Below are positions 32,882-44,600 of a stretch of 64,000 nt of DNA, in pieces. Position 1 is the stretch's first letter. Every line of letters starts with the position of its first letter. Origin of the DNA: Akanthomyces muscarius. Lineage: Eukaryota > Ascomycota > Sordariomycetes > Hypocreales > Cordycipitaceae. The stretch covers positions 3,162,001 to 3,226,000 of the forward strand of contig NC_079243.1 of assembly GCF_028009165.1 (NCBI RefSeq), given 5' to 3'. The position numbers were made by a program, and so were the translations under genes. Below the pieces are notes generated by a model. That model made no database searches. It saw only the letters and a list, made by a program, of their open reading frames with translations, and was not told the origin of the DNA.

Positions 32882-33731
32882 CTAGGAGCCATCGACATGA
32901 GCGCCACACTCTAGTAATAGTTCCGCCATGGACTTTGAGCCACTCTCCGCTACGTGATGAAGTGCCGTACGACCCCAAACATCCTTCAGGTTCATGTCTA
33001 TATGTGAGCTCGCGAGTAATCTGACTTTATCCTCGCTTCCCGCCTTCACCGCGTAGAACAGTGCTGTTTGGCCATTGGCGTCTTGCGTGTTCATGTCAGT
33101 GAGATTGCATATAATTAGTTGTAGCAAAGGAGCTTTGCAGCACTGCGCCGCGATGTGAAGGGCGGTTAGCCCATCATCGTCTGTCTTGGTCAGATCAGCG
33201 CCTTTCTCCATCAACAGTCTGACAATAGGCTCGTTTTGGGCTCTCAGGGCAACGTGAAGCGGCGTCTGAGTTAGGGAAGGCTGGTGTGCTGCACCTTCCA
33301 GCTCGTGCTGAATAGACGAGTCTGTGTCGTTGGTCCATGTGTAGACATCTAGCAAGCTATCGGGAGGAGCCAAGATGGGCCCGGAATCTTTCTCTTCTAT
33401 CGCAGCTGCCAGGGCGGCTAGAGGTAGTGTTGTCAATGGCAATGGGGAGCTACCAAGGCCTGCGAGCAGTGGTTGCGCTGCAGTCTCTTCTAGGTTCCAG
33501 CTCATCGTCGTTCGGCTCACGGCTGCCTCGAGTGCTCGCATTTTTTTCTTCTGGTTGATACCTACACGTTGTTAGGCCGCCTCTCAAAGTGCCAAGGGTT
33601 TTGGGTATATGGCACTACGTACGGTAATTTCTCTGCGCAATCCGGTTCTGGGTTTTTTTGCGCTCTGCTTTTCGGTCGTTATCTCGGCATGCTGTTGTGT
33701 CGCGGTTCGCAGCTGCCAGCACGCTAGTCAT
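32882..33731 (-). CDS. bZIP-basic-region plus ankyrin repeat regulator (TOXE/bANK type)
   Basis: Two exons, 33731-33623 and 33561-32882, 262 residues. Exon 1 carries a bZIP basic region, ERKKTQNRIAQRNYR, continued after the 61-nt intron by INQKKKMRALEAAV. No clear leucine zipper follows. The second half has about four ankyrin repeats, visible as QTPLHVALRAQNEPIVRLLMEKGADL, then DGLTALHIAAQ, NGQTALFYAVK and WGRTALHHVAE units. This bZIP-basic-with-ankyrin layout is that of TOXE, the HC-toxin cluster regulator, and of other pathway-specific cluster regulators. It sits directly upstream of UstYa copy 2 in the same direction, so it probably controls the adjacent genes. The first exon is too short to show as a long frame and was found by splicing. 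Confidence 0.82.
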
Positions 33732-35257
33732 GATGCTTCCGGAGCTGGCGTGCAGGCGAGGCGTATTGTTGGGCCAACTGCCAAAAAAAGAGGTGCCACA
33801 ATATATTTCGTGAAACGATGGACGAGAACAGCATACAGCTGCTGTCTAAGAAGAATTGCTCTAAGCGTCCCTGTTAGAGCTTTCCTATACAGCGCCTCTT
33901 GGGGGAAATTGCTGGTAGCGGGGGGTCTTCCTCAGTCGCTTCGTAGCTCGTTGGTAGCAAGGTCGGCAGGCATCCTGTGGCGCGGCACACGACTCATCTC
34001 ATGCACGCGCTAGTTAGTACTCGGGAGGGTGGCGCGGCCAGCTTATCAGTAGTTAGCGAAGATATGAGAACATTGTGCTGATTGACAGTAAGCAGCTGTG
34101 CTTCGGTGCTATCTATTTTCTCGCCAAGCGGCAAGCGCCCGTACTCATGCGCTTGAGGTTACGCAAGATCTCCTCTCTTCATACTGTGTCGGTCAAGCAA
34201 CCAGCCTCGTAGGTTCTATGAAGCTGAGCCCCAAATAGAGGAACGATCATCTTTGCCAAATCCACTTGAGGAGAGCAGCACCTTGCCTTGCGATCCTGCC
34301 CCGCCTCTTAACAGTGCCAAGTGCCAACCAGTCAGGCGTGTTGACGCAGTATCAGTGAGTGGCAAGCGCTATGGCAAAAGTTCCGCTCTCTATCGCGATT
34401 TGAATGCGGAGAAGATAGCAGTCGGTCTTTAGGGCCGCCAGTAGAGTAACGCTTGCAGAAGCGGTATTGGCCAACTTGCAGCTACTGCATGGCGAGAGTG
34501 GGCTCGAAGCGTTTCTGCAGCTAGCCCAATATGGAGACATGCAGAAAAGATGAGCTTGAATAGTGCGCATACAGATGAGGGACTATTGACCTACATCTCA
34601 TTTTATTACATTGCGACTATGCTGGGCAGGTGGGCAAGACTCCCTGCAGTGCGGGCGGCCCGTTGATGTTGGCCGCCACGCCGCGTCGCGGATGGCGATG
34701 GGACGGGAGCCGCCGCCTCATTAACCCCGCGTCACAGGCGCAATCCCGGTCTCGCTTTGCGCGATATTTATATCTCTCCATGCTTGATTATCTGAACTGA
34801 GTCGAGGCTGTTCTTGAATAGGCCATCGCAAAGAGATGATTGATGTACGGAGGATCTCGGAATCTGGTGGTAGCCAATTGGCACCCGACTTGGTGTCATC
34901 CGCGAATTGAGTGACACACGTGCTTCTCGCGATGAGATCTCGCATTCAACTAGCAGAAGGGTATTTCCGCAATTTATAAAGTCATTGTGCCAAAAGAGGC
35001 AGTTCCGCAACTGATAGAGGAAGAGGAAAAAAGTGTTTAATTGCTGCGCTGTTGTGTCACAGCGGCCTTCCATCGCCGTTACCCCACGTGCGGTTATCGG
35101 AAGGCGTCTCGGCCCATAAATCGCCAGGCAACACTCAATACTCAGCATCATCACATTTCGATCACATTTCGACAAAGGAGATTCGCTTGAAGCCTCCCGA
35201 GCGTGTTTCTCATAGACGGCAGAAACTGTAATCTCAGTCATAGAACCAGTTTCCAAG
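33732..35257. other. Divergent intergenic region, right edge of the UstYa cluster
   Basis: About 1.5 kb between the bANK regulator and the AIG2-like gene. Several open frames of up to about 168 codons exist on both strands, but none has a domain, signal peptide or convincing start. No mobile element is recognised. Confidence 0.5.
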
Positions 35258-35829
35258 ATGAGCGGCGATCTCACCGGCTTCTTCTATGGTAAGCGACTAG
35301 CCCACCACCAAACAGAGGGGTCCCCTACTAACATCCTCCGAGGCACTCTGGTAACTAGCACTGAGGATTTTTGCAGCAAGTCCTTGTTTATAACTCTAAC
35401 CGAACGGAGCAGATGGCCCCAGAAGTCTTCTTTAGCGTGTGCTACGGCACAAAGTCCCCTCCCGCCGCCATCCAGGCGCTGCACTCGTTCGCGCCGGCCG
35501 TGCTCGACGACTACTGCCGGCACCGAGTGCAGTACGCCGATTACCCGGGCATCGTGCCGCAGCCGGGCCAGTCGGTGCGGGGCGTCTACGTGACGGGGCT
35601 GACGACGGCCAACATGCAGAAGCTCGACGACTACGAGGGCAAGGAGTACCGGCTGGACACGGTCAAGGTGCGGCTGGACGGGGACGAGGAGGTCAAGGAG
35701 ACCAAGACGTATGTGTTTTTGTTCCCCAAGGAGCTAGAAGATAGAGAATGGGACTTTGAGGAGTTCAAGAGGGACCGGATGAAGCTGTGGACGAGGAATG
35801 GGTACTGCGAGGGGGACATTAAAGAATAG
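35258..35829 (+). CDS. AIG2-like / gamma-glutamylcyclotransferase-fold protein
   Basis: Three exons: 35258-35288, an 8-nt micro-exon 35343-35350 (GCACTCTG), and 35413-35829; 151 residues. The micro-exon is needed to make the conserved FFYGTLMAPEVFF; both flanking introns are GT-AG, 54 and 62 nt. The family fold continues with VCYGTKSPPAAI, HRVQYADYPGIVPQPGQSVRGVYVTGLT and LDDYEGKEYRLDTV, where the Glu of DYEG is the expected catalytic acid of the cyclotransferase fold. Members act on gamma-glutamyl or related amines; substrate here is unknown. An internal ATG at 35413 would give an N-terminally truncated protein lacking the nucleotide-like YGTL loop. Confidence 0.88.
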
Positions 35830-38800
35830 GGGCTGGGCTGGACAATGGTCGGCGTCTAGAAACTGCACGTCTCGTGCTCAAATACATGGGAAATGATATA
35901 GCATTGCGCTGTTATAGATGCTAGATGGCTTGTTGAATAGATAACACAATGAATATCGGTTGTCCGAAACCACGGGCCTTTGAAGCGTACCGTTCTTAAC
36001 GTTGCGTCGTATTGCATGGTGTCCAATAAAGTATACGTCTGTGTTGAATCAAGCAATCCCGTTGCTCGGGTCGCGCTAGCATTGCTCTGTAGCCTGGCGC
36101 TATGCTGTATGGCCATCAAGTTTGAAGAAGATGATGCTTCGTGGTACAGGGTAGTTACAACTTTGGCTCATGGCGCGAACGACGGGCTTCAGAAACAGGG
36201 GGGCAGAGGGCATATACAGATTAGCAGTCGCTTGATGTTTAATTACGAAGGATTAGCCCGGTATAAAGTAAATAGCTCATGGCATGATTGATGCCATGAA
36301 AAGGGCGATGCCGAGAATCATGCGCCGCGGTGTGCATCATCGACGGCTAGGTTTTTTCGTGGGCCGTTGAATCCAAATTTTGGGCGAAGCGCCGAGGCTG
36401 GGGTGTAGCTATCTGCAGCCAAGCCACAGGTCTTGTAATTATTACGGACTAGATATTTGAAGTGTAATTATTTCATTGTCGCGCTGGCATTGGGCCGTCA
36501 CGCATGAGATGTCGTCTATTGAGAGCGGCCCGTCATGCGACCCGCAGCCTTGTGCGAGGAGAGCTGTAAACGGGGCGTGCCTGCAAGCACCAGCTATTCC
36601 GGGAATAAGTCCTGCAGCAGCAGAGTACACAAGGGCATGTCGTGTCCAGGGCCCGAGGGATTGGAAATGGATGGGCCGCAGGAACTGGCCGGCGTTACAC
36701 ACGGCCACAGACGCGAGCACACGTGGCGGTGGTTGAGCTGGCGATGTGCGGTGAGGCCGTGGCTAGGGGGATTAGCTGGTTTTGTATTGTGTTTAGTCCA
36801 GAGGCAAATTTCGGATGAATGCTGTTGGCTTGGAGAGGAGACGGCCATGCCCGAGGAGCGACATCACAGGCTGCGTGCCTAGGCGCCGTGGATGAGAGCT
36901 AGCACACCGCCACCGTGAGGCCGGCCGCAGACATCGTCGTAAACGTGATGGAGGCTATTATCCCCTTTAAAGGCCATTGATAGTACCGCAGCCCATGCAT
37001 CTTCCTTTACGATGTATCTTCGGTCAAAAGAACAGGAAAGGCAAGAAATGTATGAATCTGAAACTGGTGCGGGTTTCAGAAGAGCCAGCCAGAAGCTGCG
37101 AGCAGCGACGAATACCTGTATGGGGACTTGGAAATGCACTACTGGTAAGTAACAAAGAGATGTGGCACTGCTGGCCAGTGGCCGCGCGAGAGGCCCGATG
37201 GATGCAACGTCAGCTAACCAGATCGCTGTGTTACTGGACGACAGGGCCTCGGTCAGCCACTGAACCACGCTAGAGACGCCACTGGAGGCGACCCCTGCAG
37301 GGAACTGCAACGTCTGTAGAAAAGGGAGCAGAAAAGCAGTCAGAAACGAAGGACAGGGCTAAAAAAGAAAGAGGAATAACTAGAGTTGCCCCTGCATCGA
37401 AGAAACAAGCTTTCCACACGGCACTGAGCATGTTTGGTTTACTGCGTGTGATGAGGTGCCATTGACTGTTTCAACACCTTGTTTGCGAGCCTCGGAATAG
37501 CAGACAGTTTAAATGTGTTTCGAGTCGTGCACGCAGACGTCCAGGTGCAACATTCTCCCAAGAAGATAAAGAACCAGTCAAAGATGGGCTAATAATCTGA
37601 GAATCATGCTGAAACTGGCCTGCTGCGAGGAGCGGATTACCCCACGATGGGAGCATGTCGCTTACCCGTCGAGGCCAAGGCACGAGCGGTTGGGGGATCA
37701 CTGGCGTGTGACTAAAATAACCAAGACAATAGAAAACATAGCAGAGAGATGGGAAAACCAGCTACGTACACGGAAGGGCCTGTGAGCGGACGCTAGATTG
37801 TTTTCCTCGAGAGACGGTTTTCGCACGGCCCGGTCAGTGCTGGTCGATGACTTTGGCGAGATGTGTCAGTCTGCCGGTCTGCAAAGACGGCCGCTCCCAC
37901 AACCAAAGACGACAAAAATTGATAATGACGGTGCTCCTGATAATAAAGCAAAACTTTCTTTTTTCAATATAAAAAAAAGAGAAGAGGGAGGTGTATAGAC
38001 GAGGCGGGCCTGGAGCGTACAAGCGAGACGACCTTGTGGAGCAAGAACACATTGTCGACATCTTGGCGTCAAGTGATTGATTATGTAGTCGCCGTGGCTT
38101 TCAGGACGAAACGGAGGCCGTTGGCATGAAGCCATATATGTATCTTCGTCTTTTATGTTGGGCATTGCTATTGCAATCGGGGATGGGCTAGTCTTCGGTG
38201 TCAGAGAAGAAAAGCGGGCCTGTGCCAGTTGGCAACAATGGCGGTCTGCATTCCTCCCACTGGCTGGCCCTTTTCTGCTAGTTAGTCAAGCTCCTTTCCG
38301 CCATTCGCATCAACTCCTCCAAGCCATTGGCTACACGCTCTCGTGTGTCAGCCCGCCATTGAGAAAGATGATAGGGCACCTCGGCAGCATCCTGCGACTT
38401 GATGAGCTGCCGATACAGGTCGTACAAACATGCGAGCAAAACTCCAGTCACAAAAGAAGTCGGTGGTGACCAGTAACACTGTGTTTCGGAGCTTTGTTTG
38501 AATCACGGCATCATCGTCTTCATCATCAACAACACTTGACACGCATCGTCATCCCGGCTGCATACATTCTTCAGCGTCGCTGGCCAGTCACCTGCATTCA
38601 CCACCGCTCAGCTAAAGAATGCGTCCGCCGGGCATTGTTGTGCTGGGCTGGCGCTGCCTGTGTCTGGTCTTCCCCACGCCGCGCGAACCCCTGTCTCTGC
38701 AGATCCCTGACTAGTTGGCGTCCGCCCGAATCGATGTGAATGGTGAAAGAGGCAATGGCCAAAGGAAGCAGACGATGCGCCGTAAAGAAGGAAAGTCGCC

Positions 38801-40236
38801 GGAAAAAACAGCAGAAGAGGAAATACAAGAAATCGCGGCAGAGAAGCTTCCGTCGATGCATTTTGCAAGAGATCGGGCAAGAGATACCGCGAAAAGCAAG
38901 GGCAAAGGCAGAGCTGGCTCTTCAGATGCAGTCCCCTGACGGGACTTGACGTCTCCTCAGCCCACTTGGCGCAGGTTGGCATGAGGCTCTGAAACCGCAG
39001 CAGCCCATCAACACCAGCCAGTCACCACCATCTCACCTTGACCCTTCGGGCCCTTTTCTTCTTCGGCCAACAGGGGCACGCACCACGACCTCTCCACCCG
39101 CCCGTTGCTTCGAAACTGATAGGTTGAAAGGGATTCTGCTCACGGCCCACTGTGCCTGTGCGTTTTTTTCCTAATCCGTTCTCGACGCCCACCCAAGCCA
39201 CTGGCATACAGCCATCGACTTACCAGTACATCCATGCCACTGGGCTGCGTGACTGGTACCTCCGCCGCCGCCAGTATCGGATCGCCAGGAGACGATCTAC
39301 CGTCCCAAGGACAGAACCGCGCCCCTCTCGTTGCTAGCTTCTCGGGCCACCGCCATGAGCTCCACGACTTGTTTCTCCTTGGCCGCTCGCTAGCCAGTGG
39401 ATGCCGCCCCGTCCCTTGCTTCTGCCTGTTCTGGTTCGGTAGAACGGCCGCTCCCTGTCTCTCGTTTCTTCCATCTTTGCCTGTAGTCTGTAGGTGCTGC
39501 TGTCATACGTCGGCCTCGTGCCTCGACTAGGCATGTGTATACCGTCATCGCCGTATAAGACCCTTTGGCGCCACCTCGTCTGAGTCCTTCTCTTCCTTGC
39601 CATCTGACTCACTCATCACTTTTCTTTCTTCTCTAGAAAAGAGCCAATAGTTGCTCTCCGTTTCCTGTTCTCTTTTCTTTCTTCTTCTTTACAGGCTAGA
39701 CCTTTGCTTTCATCCACTCTTTACAGCACTCTTTTGCTGCAGTGACACGCCTGGTGCTCGTTACACATTTTCATTTGATACCCACGAGAACTCGATACTT
39801 TCATCACGAGCGCAGTCTGCCTTTGCTTCTACAGACGCTGGCCATTTGGTAAGTTTCAGCCGATGTCTGCTACTTTTTCCTCAAGTGTTGGCTGTCTTGG
39901 TTGTCAAACGGTACACGTGCAACCCTGCACAACTCCCGTCTTTGAGCCATCTCAGTGACTGCCTGCATTCCTATTTCTTTGCGCTGCAAGCGAGATGAAC
40001 ACATATATGCACAAAGCCTTTTGTCACTCTGCACAAATTCACGACTCCCATGGTGCGCATTCCACTAACATGATATTCCTACTTAAGACAGAGACTACTC
40101 CCCGAATAATCCAACCAACCCAACCAACTCAACCGACTCTGAATCTCCGTCTGGAACGTCTGATTCTCACTTTTTCACCACCAGCCTCAATACAATCCTT
40201 ATACGCAAATTTATAAAAACCGAAAAAAAAAAAACC
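35830..40236. other. Gene desert, 4.4 kb
   Basis: No ORF in this stretch has a recognisable family, signal peptide or splice structure. The part from about 39590 to 39990 is pyrimidine-rich, typical of a strong fungal promoter or long 5' UTR, and probably belongs to the LPMO gene at 40237. Unannotated non-coding RNAs cannot be excluded. Confidence 0.5.
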
Positions 40237-41418
40237 ATGTTCACCAAATCTATCGTCTTATCTGGCCTGGTTGCCATTGCCAGTTCCCACATTATAATCA
40301 CCAATCCCGTGCCATATGGCAAGAGCTCACTCACCAACTTTCCTCTCAAGGAGGATGGCGGCGACTTTCCATGCAAGATGCGCGACGGTGTCTACGACGC
40401 TCAGGGTGCAAGCAACGTTTATGCTCAGGGCAGCAAGCAGCAACTCGAATTTCAGGGCACTGCCGTGCACGGTGGTGGCTCTTGCCAGGTCTCCATCACC
40501 ACCGACCTCAAGCCCACCAAGGACTCCGTTTGGAGGGTTATCAAGTCTATCGAGGGTGGCTGCCCTGCAAAAGACCAAACTGGAAATATAGGTAACAGCG
40601 CCGAGGCTAAAGTCCCATACACGTATGATTACACCATACCCAAGGAGCTCGCCGCCGGCAACTACACTCTTGCCTGGACTTGGTTCAACAAGGTCGGCAA
40701 CCGAGAAATGTACATGAACTGCGCCCCCTTGTCAGTCACTGGAAACGGTGGCTCCCAGAGCTTCATGAACGGTCTTCCCGAGATGTTCACTGCCAATATC
40801 TTCGGTCCCGCCGGCTGCAAGATTGCTGCAGACACTGATGTCAAATTTCCGTTTCCCGGCACAGACGTTGACAGGTTCGGCGAAAAGACTAGCAGCGCAT
40901 TACAGGCTCCTACTGCTGGTTGTGTTAAGTCCGGTACTGGTGCCGCACCCTCTACATCAGCTGCTGGCGGTGAAAGCGCTCCCGCGCCCACTGCCTCTGC
41001 CGCACCAAGCCCCTCTATGCCTACAAACGATGCCGGCGCACCTAGCGCCAGTGTTCCTGGTGGCGTCTTCATTACGTCCCAGAACCCCCAACCCGATCCC
41101 ACTCAGGTGCCCAGTACTGGCAACTCTTCTGTCCCTGCCATGAGCTCTATGCCACCTGCCATGAGCTCTATGCCCGTTCCCACTTCGGCTCCCGCCAACC
41201 CCAGCCCTGGCGGTGGCCATGCGGCGGGCTCGGCCTGCTCTACCGAAGGCCAATGGAATTGCATCGGCGGCAAGTCTTTCCAGCGCTGCGCCAGTGGCAT
41301 GTGGTCTGCTGTCCAGGGCATGGCTGCCGGTGTCTCCTGTGAGGCGGGCGAGTCTAGCGACCTAAAGATGGCTGCCTCTCCAGGCAAACGAGCCATGCGC
41401 CGCGCTCTCCGCGCCTAA
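40237..41418 (+). CDS. AA11-like lytic polysaccharide monooxygenase with C-terminal Cys module
   Basis: Single exon, 393 residues. Signal peptide residues 1-17 end in ASS, so cleavage would expose His18 (HIIITNPVPYG), the N-terminal half of the copper histidine brace. The second His is His78 in TAVHGGGSCQVS, and SIEGGCP, AWTWFNKVGNREMYMNCAP are AA11 hallmarks. AA11 enzymes oxidatively cleave chitin. A Ser/Pro/Ala-rich linker (about 240-330) leads to a small Cys module (CSTEGQWNCIGGKSFQRC) like those attached to fungal chitin-active enzymes, probably for binding. The last residues are basic. It is predicted extracellular; the role in wall remodelling or attack on chitinous hosts is inferred. 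Confidence 0.88.
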   Translation: MFTKSIVLSGLVAIASSHIIITNPVPYGKSSLTNFPLKEDGGDFPCKMRDGVYDAQGASNVYAQGSKQQLEFQGTAVHGGGSCQVSITTDLKPTKDSVWRVIKSIEGGCPAKDQTGNIGNSAEAKVPYTYDYTIPKELAAGNYTLAWTWFNKVGNREMYMNCAPLSVTGNGGSQSFMNGLPEMFTANIFGPAGCKIAADTDVKFPFPGTDVDRFGEKTSSALQAPTAGCVKSGTGAAPSTSAAGGESAPAPTASAAPSPSMPTNDAGAPSASVPGGVFITSQNPQPDPTQVPSTGNSSVPAMSSMPPAMSSMPVPTSAPANPSPGGGHAAGSACSTEGQWNCIGGKSFQRCASGMWSAVQGMAAGVSCEAGESSDLKMAASPGKRAMRRALRA

Positions 41419-41508
41419 GCAGCTCTTGTATTTGGATGGACACAGCATTATGAAGCATTCTTGCCGTGTGTCAAGCGGATCGTTTCCGGCGGGCAGGGTT
41501 GCGATTCC

Positions 41509-41522
41509 TATATATATATATA
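41509..41522. repeat. (TA)7 microsatellite
   Basis: Seven TA units in the 3' flank of the LPMO gene. No further significance is seen. Confidence 0.7.
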
Positions 41523-41678
41523 GCTTTCGTTTGCATGCATCCACCTCGAAGTGGGTTTTAGCTATTTGTGATGAGATTTACACATCGTCTATACCACTGC
41601 TTAGAGCATCAATAAAGAGTAGGATTCGACAGTTAGTTAAGCATTGCATCGTGAATTACGTGAATGTAGCTGACACAT

Positions 41679-44600
41679 CTAAAGCCATGTCTCTGCTCTA
41701 CTTGGCGGCCTTCTGAACCGTAAATTTGACCACTTCCTGGGCCGCGTATCTCCATCGTTGAGCCTCTTTATATCCAGCGGCACGATTCTATCAGCGTAGT
41801 CGATCCCGATTTGCGCCCTGCCGTTGTGTCCAACATAGCGCCCAAACAGCACACGCATGCCCTTGCGCATATCCGCCGCCGTGGCCATGCTGCTTGGCGC
41901 AATGTACGACAGCTGGGACCCAACCGAGGACGGCATCCTCGGCAGGAAGATCTTGACGGCCAAAGCATAGTACGCCACCGCCATGGCCACGTAGACGCCG
42001 AGAACCACGCCGCTGACGGCAAAGGCCGACGTCGATATGAAGACGCGCTGCTCCTGCCGCGCCTCCGTGCCCGTCGCGACGGCGCCGGGCGGCGCGCCTG
42101 CGAGGAACATGTCCGGGTTAAGGCTCAGCACCGCGGCAAAGATGGTCCGGTAGACGGCCGCCACGGACGGAGCCATCACGGCGGGGTCCGGCAGCGGCGC
42201 GGCGGGATCGGTCACGGCATAGGTGCCCGGGCTGTAGACCTTGAGGAGGTAGTTGAACCAATCGTGTGACACTGTGTCGTTGTGCCAGCGGAGCTTCGCC
42301 CCGCTCCGGAGCATTCCATGCAGAGACGACAGGAGCGGCTGCGTGTTTGCCAGTGAGCGGTTTTGGTACGGCCAGACGGAGCCAAAGTCGCCCACGGGGA
42401 CTGAGTCGAAGACGTGGCCGGCCCGGTCAAACGAGATGCGGAACCGCGCGGTGCGGAGCGTCGGGCTGCACGCCACCAGCGAGGTGTGCATCTCGCCGGT
42501 GCGGTTGCGGAGGGCAGCCCGCGCCCAGCCGACGAGGAGCGTCTCATCGCAGACGGTGTGTCTGTAGCCCGACCCAGCGGTCTCGACGATTTCGAGGGCC
42601 AACAGCTCCGTCGGCATCTCATAGCCCGTTGTGTTGAGCAGCGGCGACTGGAGTCGGTACGTCGCCGGGCAGAGCGCGGCGGCGACGGCGGCGGGGTCGG
42701 CATTGAGAAACGAAACAGGCACCTCGGGAGGCAGGCCGTCCGACTTGTACGTGCCGACGGCGCGGCAGTTGGCGTCGACGCCGAAGCCGACGGTCTCGCC
42801 CGAGAAGAGACTCGAGTCGGATGAGGAAGAGGAGCCAGACGCACGGATACCGCCCAGAGGCAAAAAAGAAAAGTCAGACGTCGTCCAGGCGGGCAGCGGG
42901 GTGCCGTAGCTGAAATTGGCCATGACGACGTAGTACGGGTCGTCGTACAGCGAGGAGCCGCGCACGGCTGAATTCCCGCCCCCCATCTGGAGGTCAACCA
43001 GAACAGGCTGGCGGAGCACGGCAAAGGTCCGCGGCAGGGTGATCCTCTTTGGCAGCTCCTTGAAGAGCGCGCCGAGCCCGACGGCGAGCACGTTGCCCAG
43101 AAGCGCCGTCATGCACACGGCCGCGAGGAGGAGGTGCCGGGCCCGGATGGCGCGCCAGAAGACGAGCTGCGGCGGGAGGGCCATGTAGCGCGACTGCATG
43201 GCCGGCTCGGTCGACTTGCGCTGCCGCGGGGAGACGAGGTCGTAGAACGGCTGCAGGATGCAGTAGTACCGGTTCAGCAGCACCCACACGGGCTCGACGA
43301 GGGTGGAAAAGACGGTCGGCAGGTAGCTGGTCAGCATCGTGTTGACCTCGGGGTTCATGGATGGCAGCGGGAGACCTATGACAGCACGACATGTGAGTTG
43401 GTGTTCTTGCTCGGGTCAAGAACCGAGTTCTTGCCGTGGTTGTCGGGGCATCGTGAATAGCTCACCACCTAGCTCCGAGTCCTTTTGCTTGAGGCAGACC
43501 AGCACGCCCGTCGCCGTCGCAATGACAACCCAGAAAACGACGCCGGTCCATGTACGCAGCACGACGGGCTTGATCGGCGCCAGATACCCCGCTGGTCTAA
43601 ACTCGTCTTTCAGACGCCCGCTCTCCTCCGTCTGCTGCTCCTCATAGTCTGGGCGGCCCGTGACGCGCATCGTCGGCATCCCGGACGACAACGACGACGA
43701 CCCGTCATGACAGCCACACCGCAGTTGGAACCGATACCCGCCCAGCCGGCACCGCAGCTCATCCTCGCCCATGTGGCCCGTCCCGGCAAACACATCCTGC
43801 AGCTCTGTGCCGTCGTCGCCGCCACCGCCGCCGCCGCTTTGGCGGACAAGCGCCACCAGCGAACTGAGCGACGACATGTCCTCGGAGAGCATGCTCGGCG
43901 CGCGCCGGCACGTCCAGAGCAGAAGCAGCGTCATGACGGCAACGAGGCCCAGGACGCCCTCCACGAGCGCCGAAAAGGCGCGGCTCACCACGACGCCGTA
44001 GCGGGCGACATGTGCCTGCCCCCCAGCGACGCCGGGCGTGCCAGTCGAGTTGACGAGGAGGCGCTGGAACGCGACGGAGAAGAGCATGCGGTGCGCCGCG
44101 CCAAACGCCGCGCGCACGACGTCCAGGTCGGCAAACCGCGCCGTGGAGACGTTGCCGGCGCGCGAGAGGCCGATTGCGAAGCCGAGCATGGGCGACAGCG
44201 GAAACGGCAGCTCGGCGTCGACCAGCCGCGCAAACTGCTCCAGCAGGGTCGTGAACGGGTACTCGCGCGGCGCGCCCTCGACCGACGAGACGCCCGCGCC
44301 GAGGAGGAACTGAAACGCCGAGGCGTTGAAAACGCTGTCGTCGTCGGGCAGCCGCTCCGGCGCGGCGAGCGGCGCGACGGTGCCGTCGAGGGGCCGGAGC
44401 GTCGCGGCGTCGACGGTCGCCGTGACGGGCTGCCGCCAGTACGACGTCTCGCAAAAGGCGCCGCGGACCTCGGAGGTTCGCGGCGTGGTGCTGTTGTCCC
44501 ACTCGGACCAAGTGGCGAGAAACTCGTTCCAGGCGCCGCCGGCGCCGGCGCTGCCGCCGGCGCCCGGGCGGCCGCGGCACCCTGGGCTGGTGTCGAGGGT

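Noticed and set aside
34768..35274. 168-codon minus-strand frame upstream of the AIG2-like gene
   Set aside because: Overlaps that gene's 5' region and shows no domain, signal peptide or conserved stretch.
38715..38939. Charged 74-codon plus-strand frame
   Set aside because: Begins at a non-ATG codon, is low complexity, and has no splice or family support.
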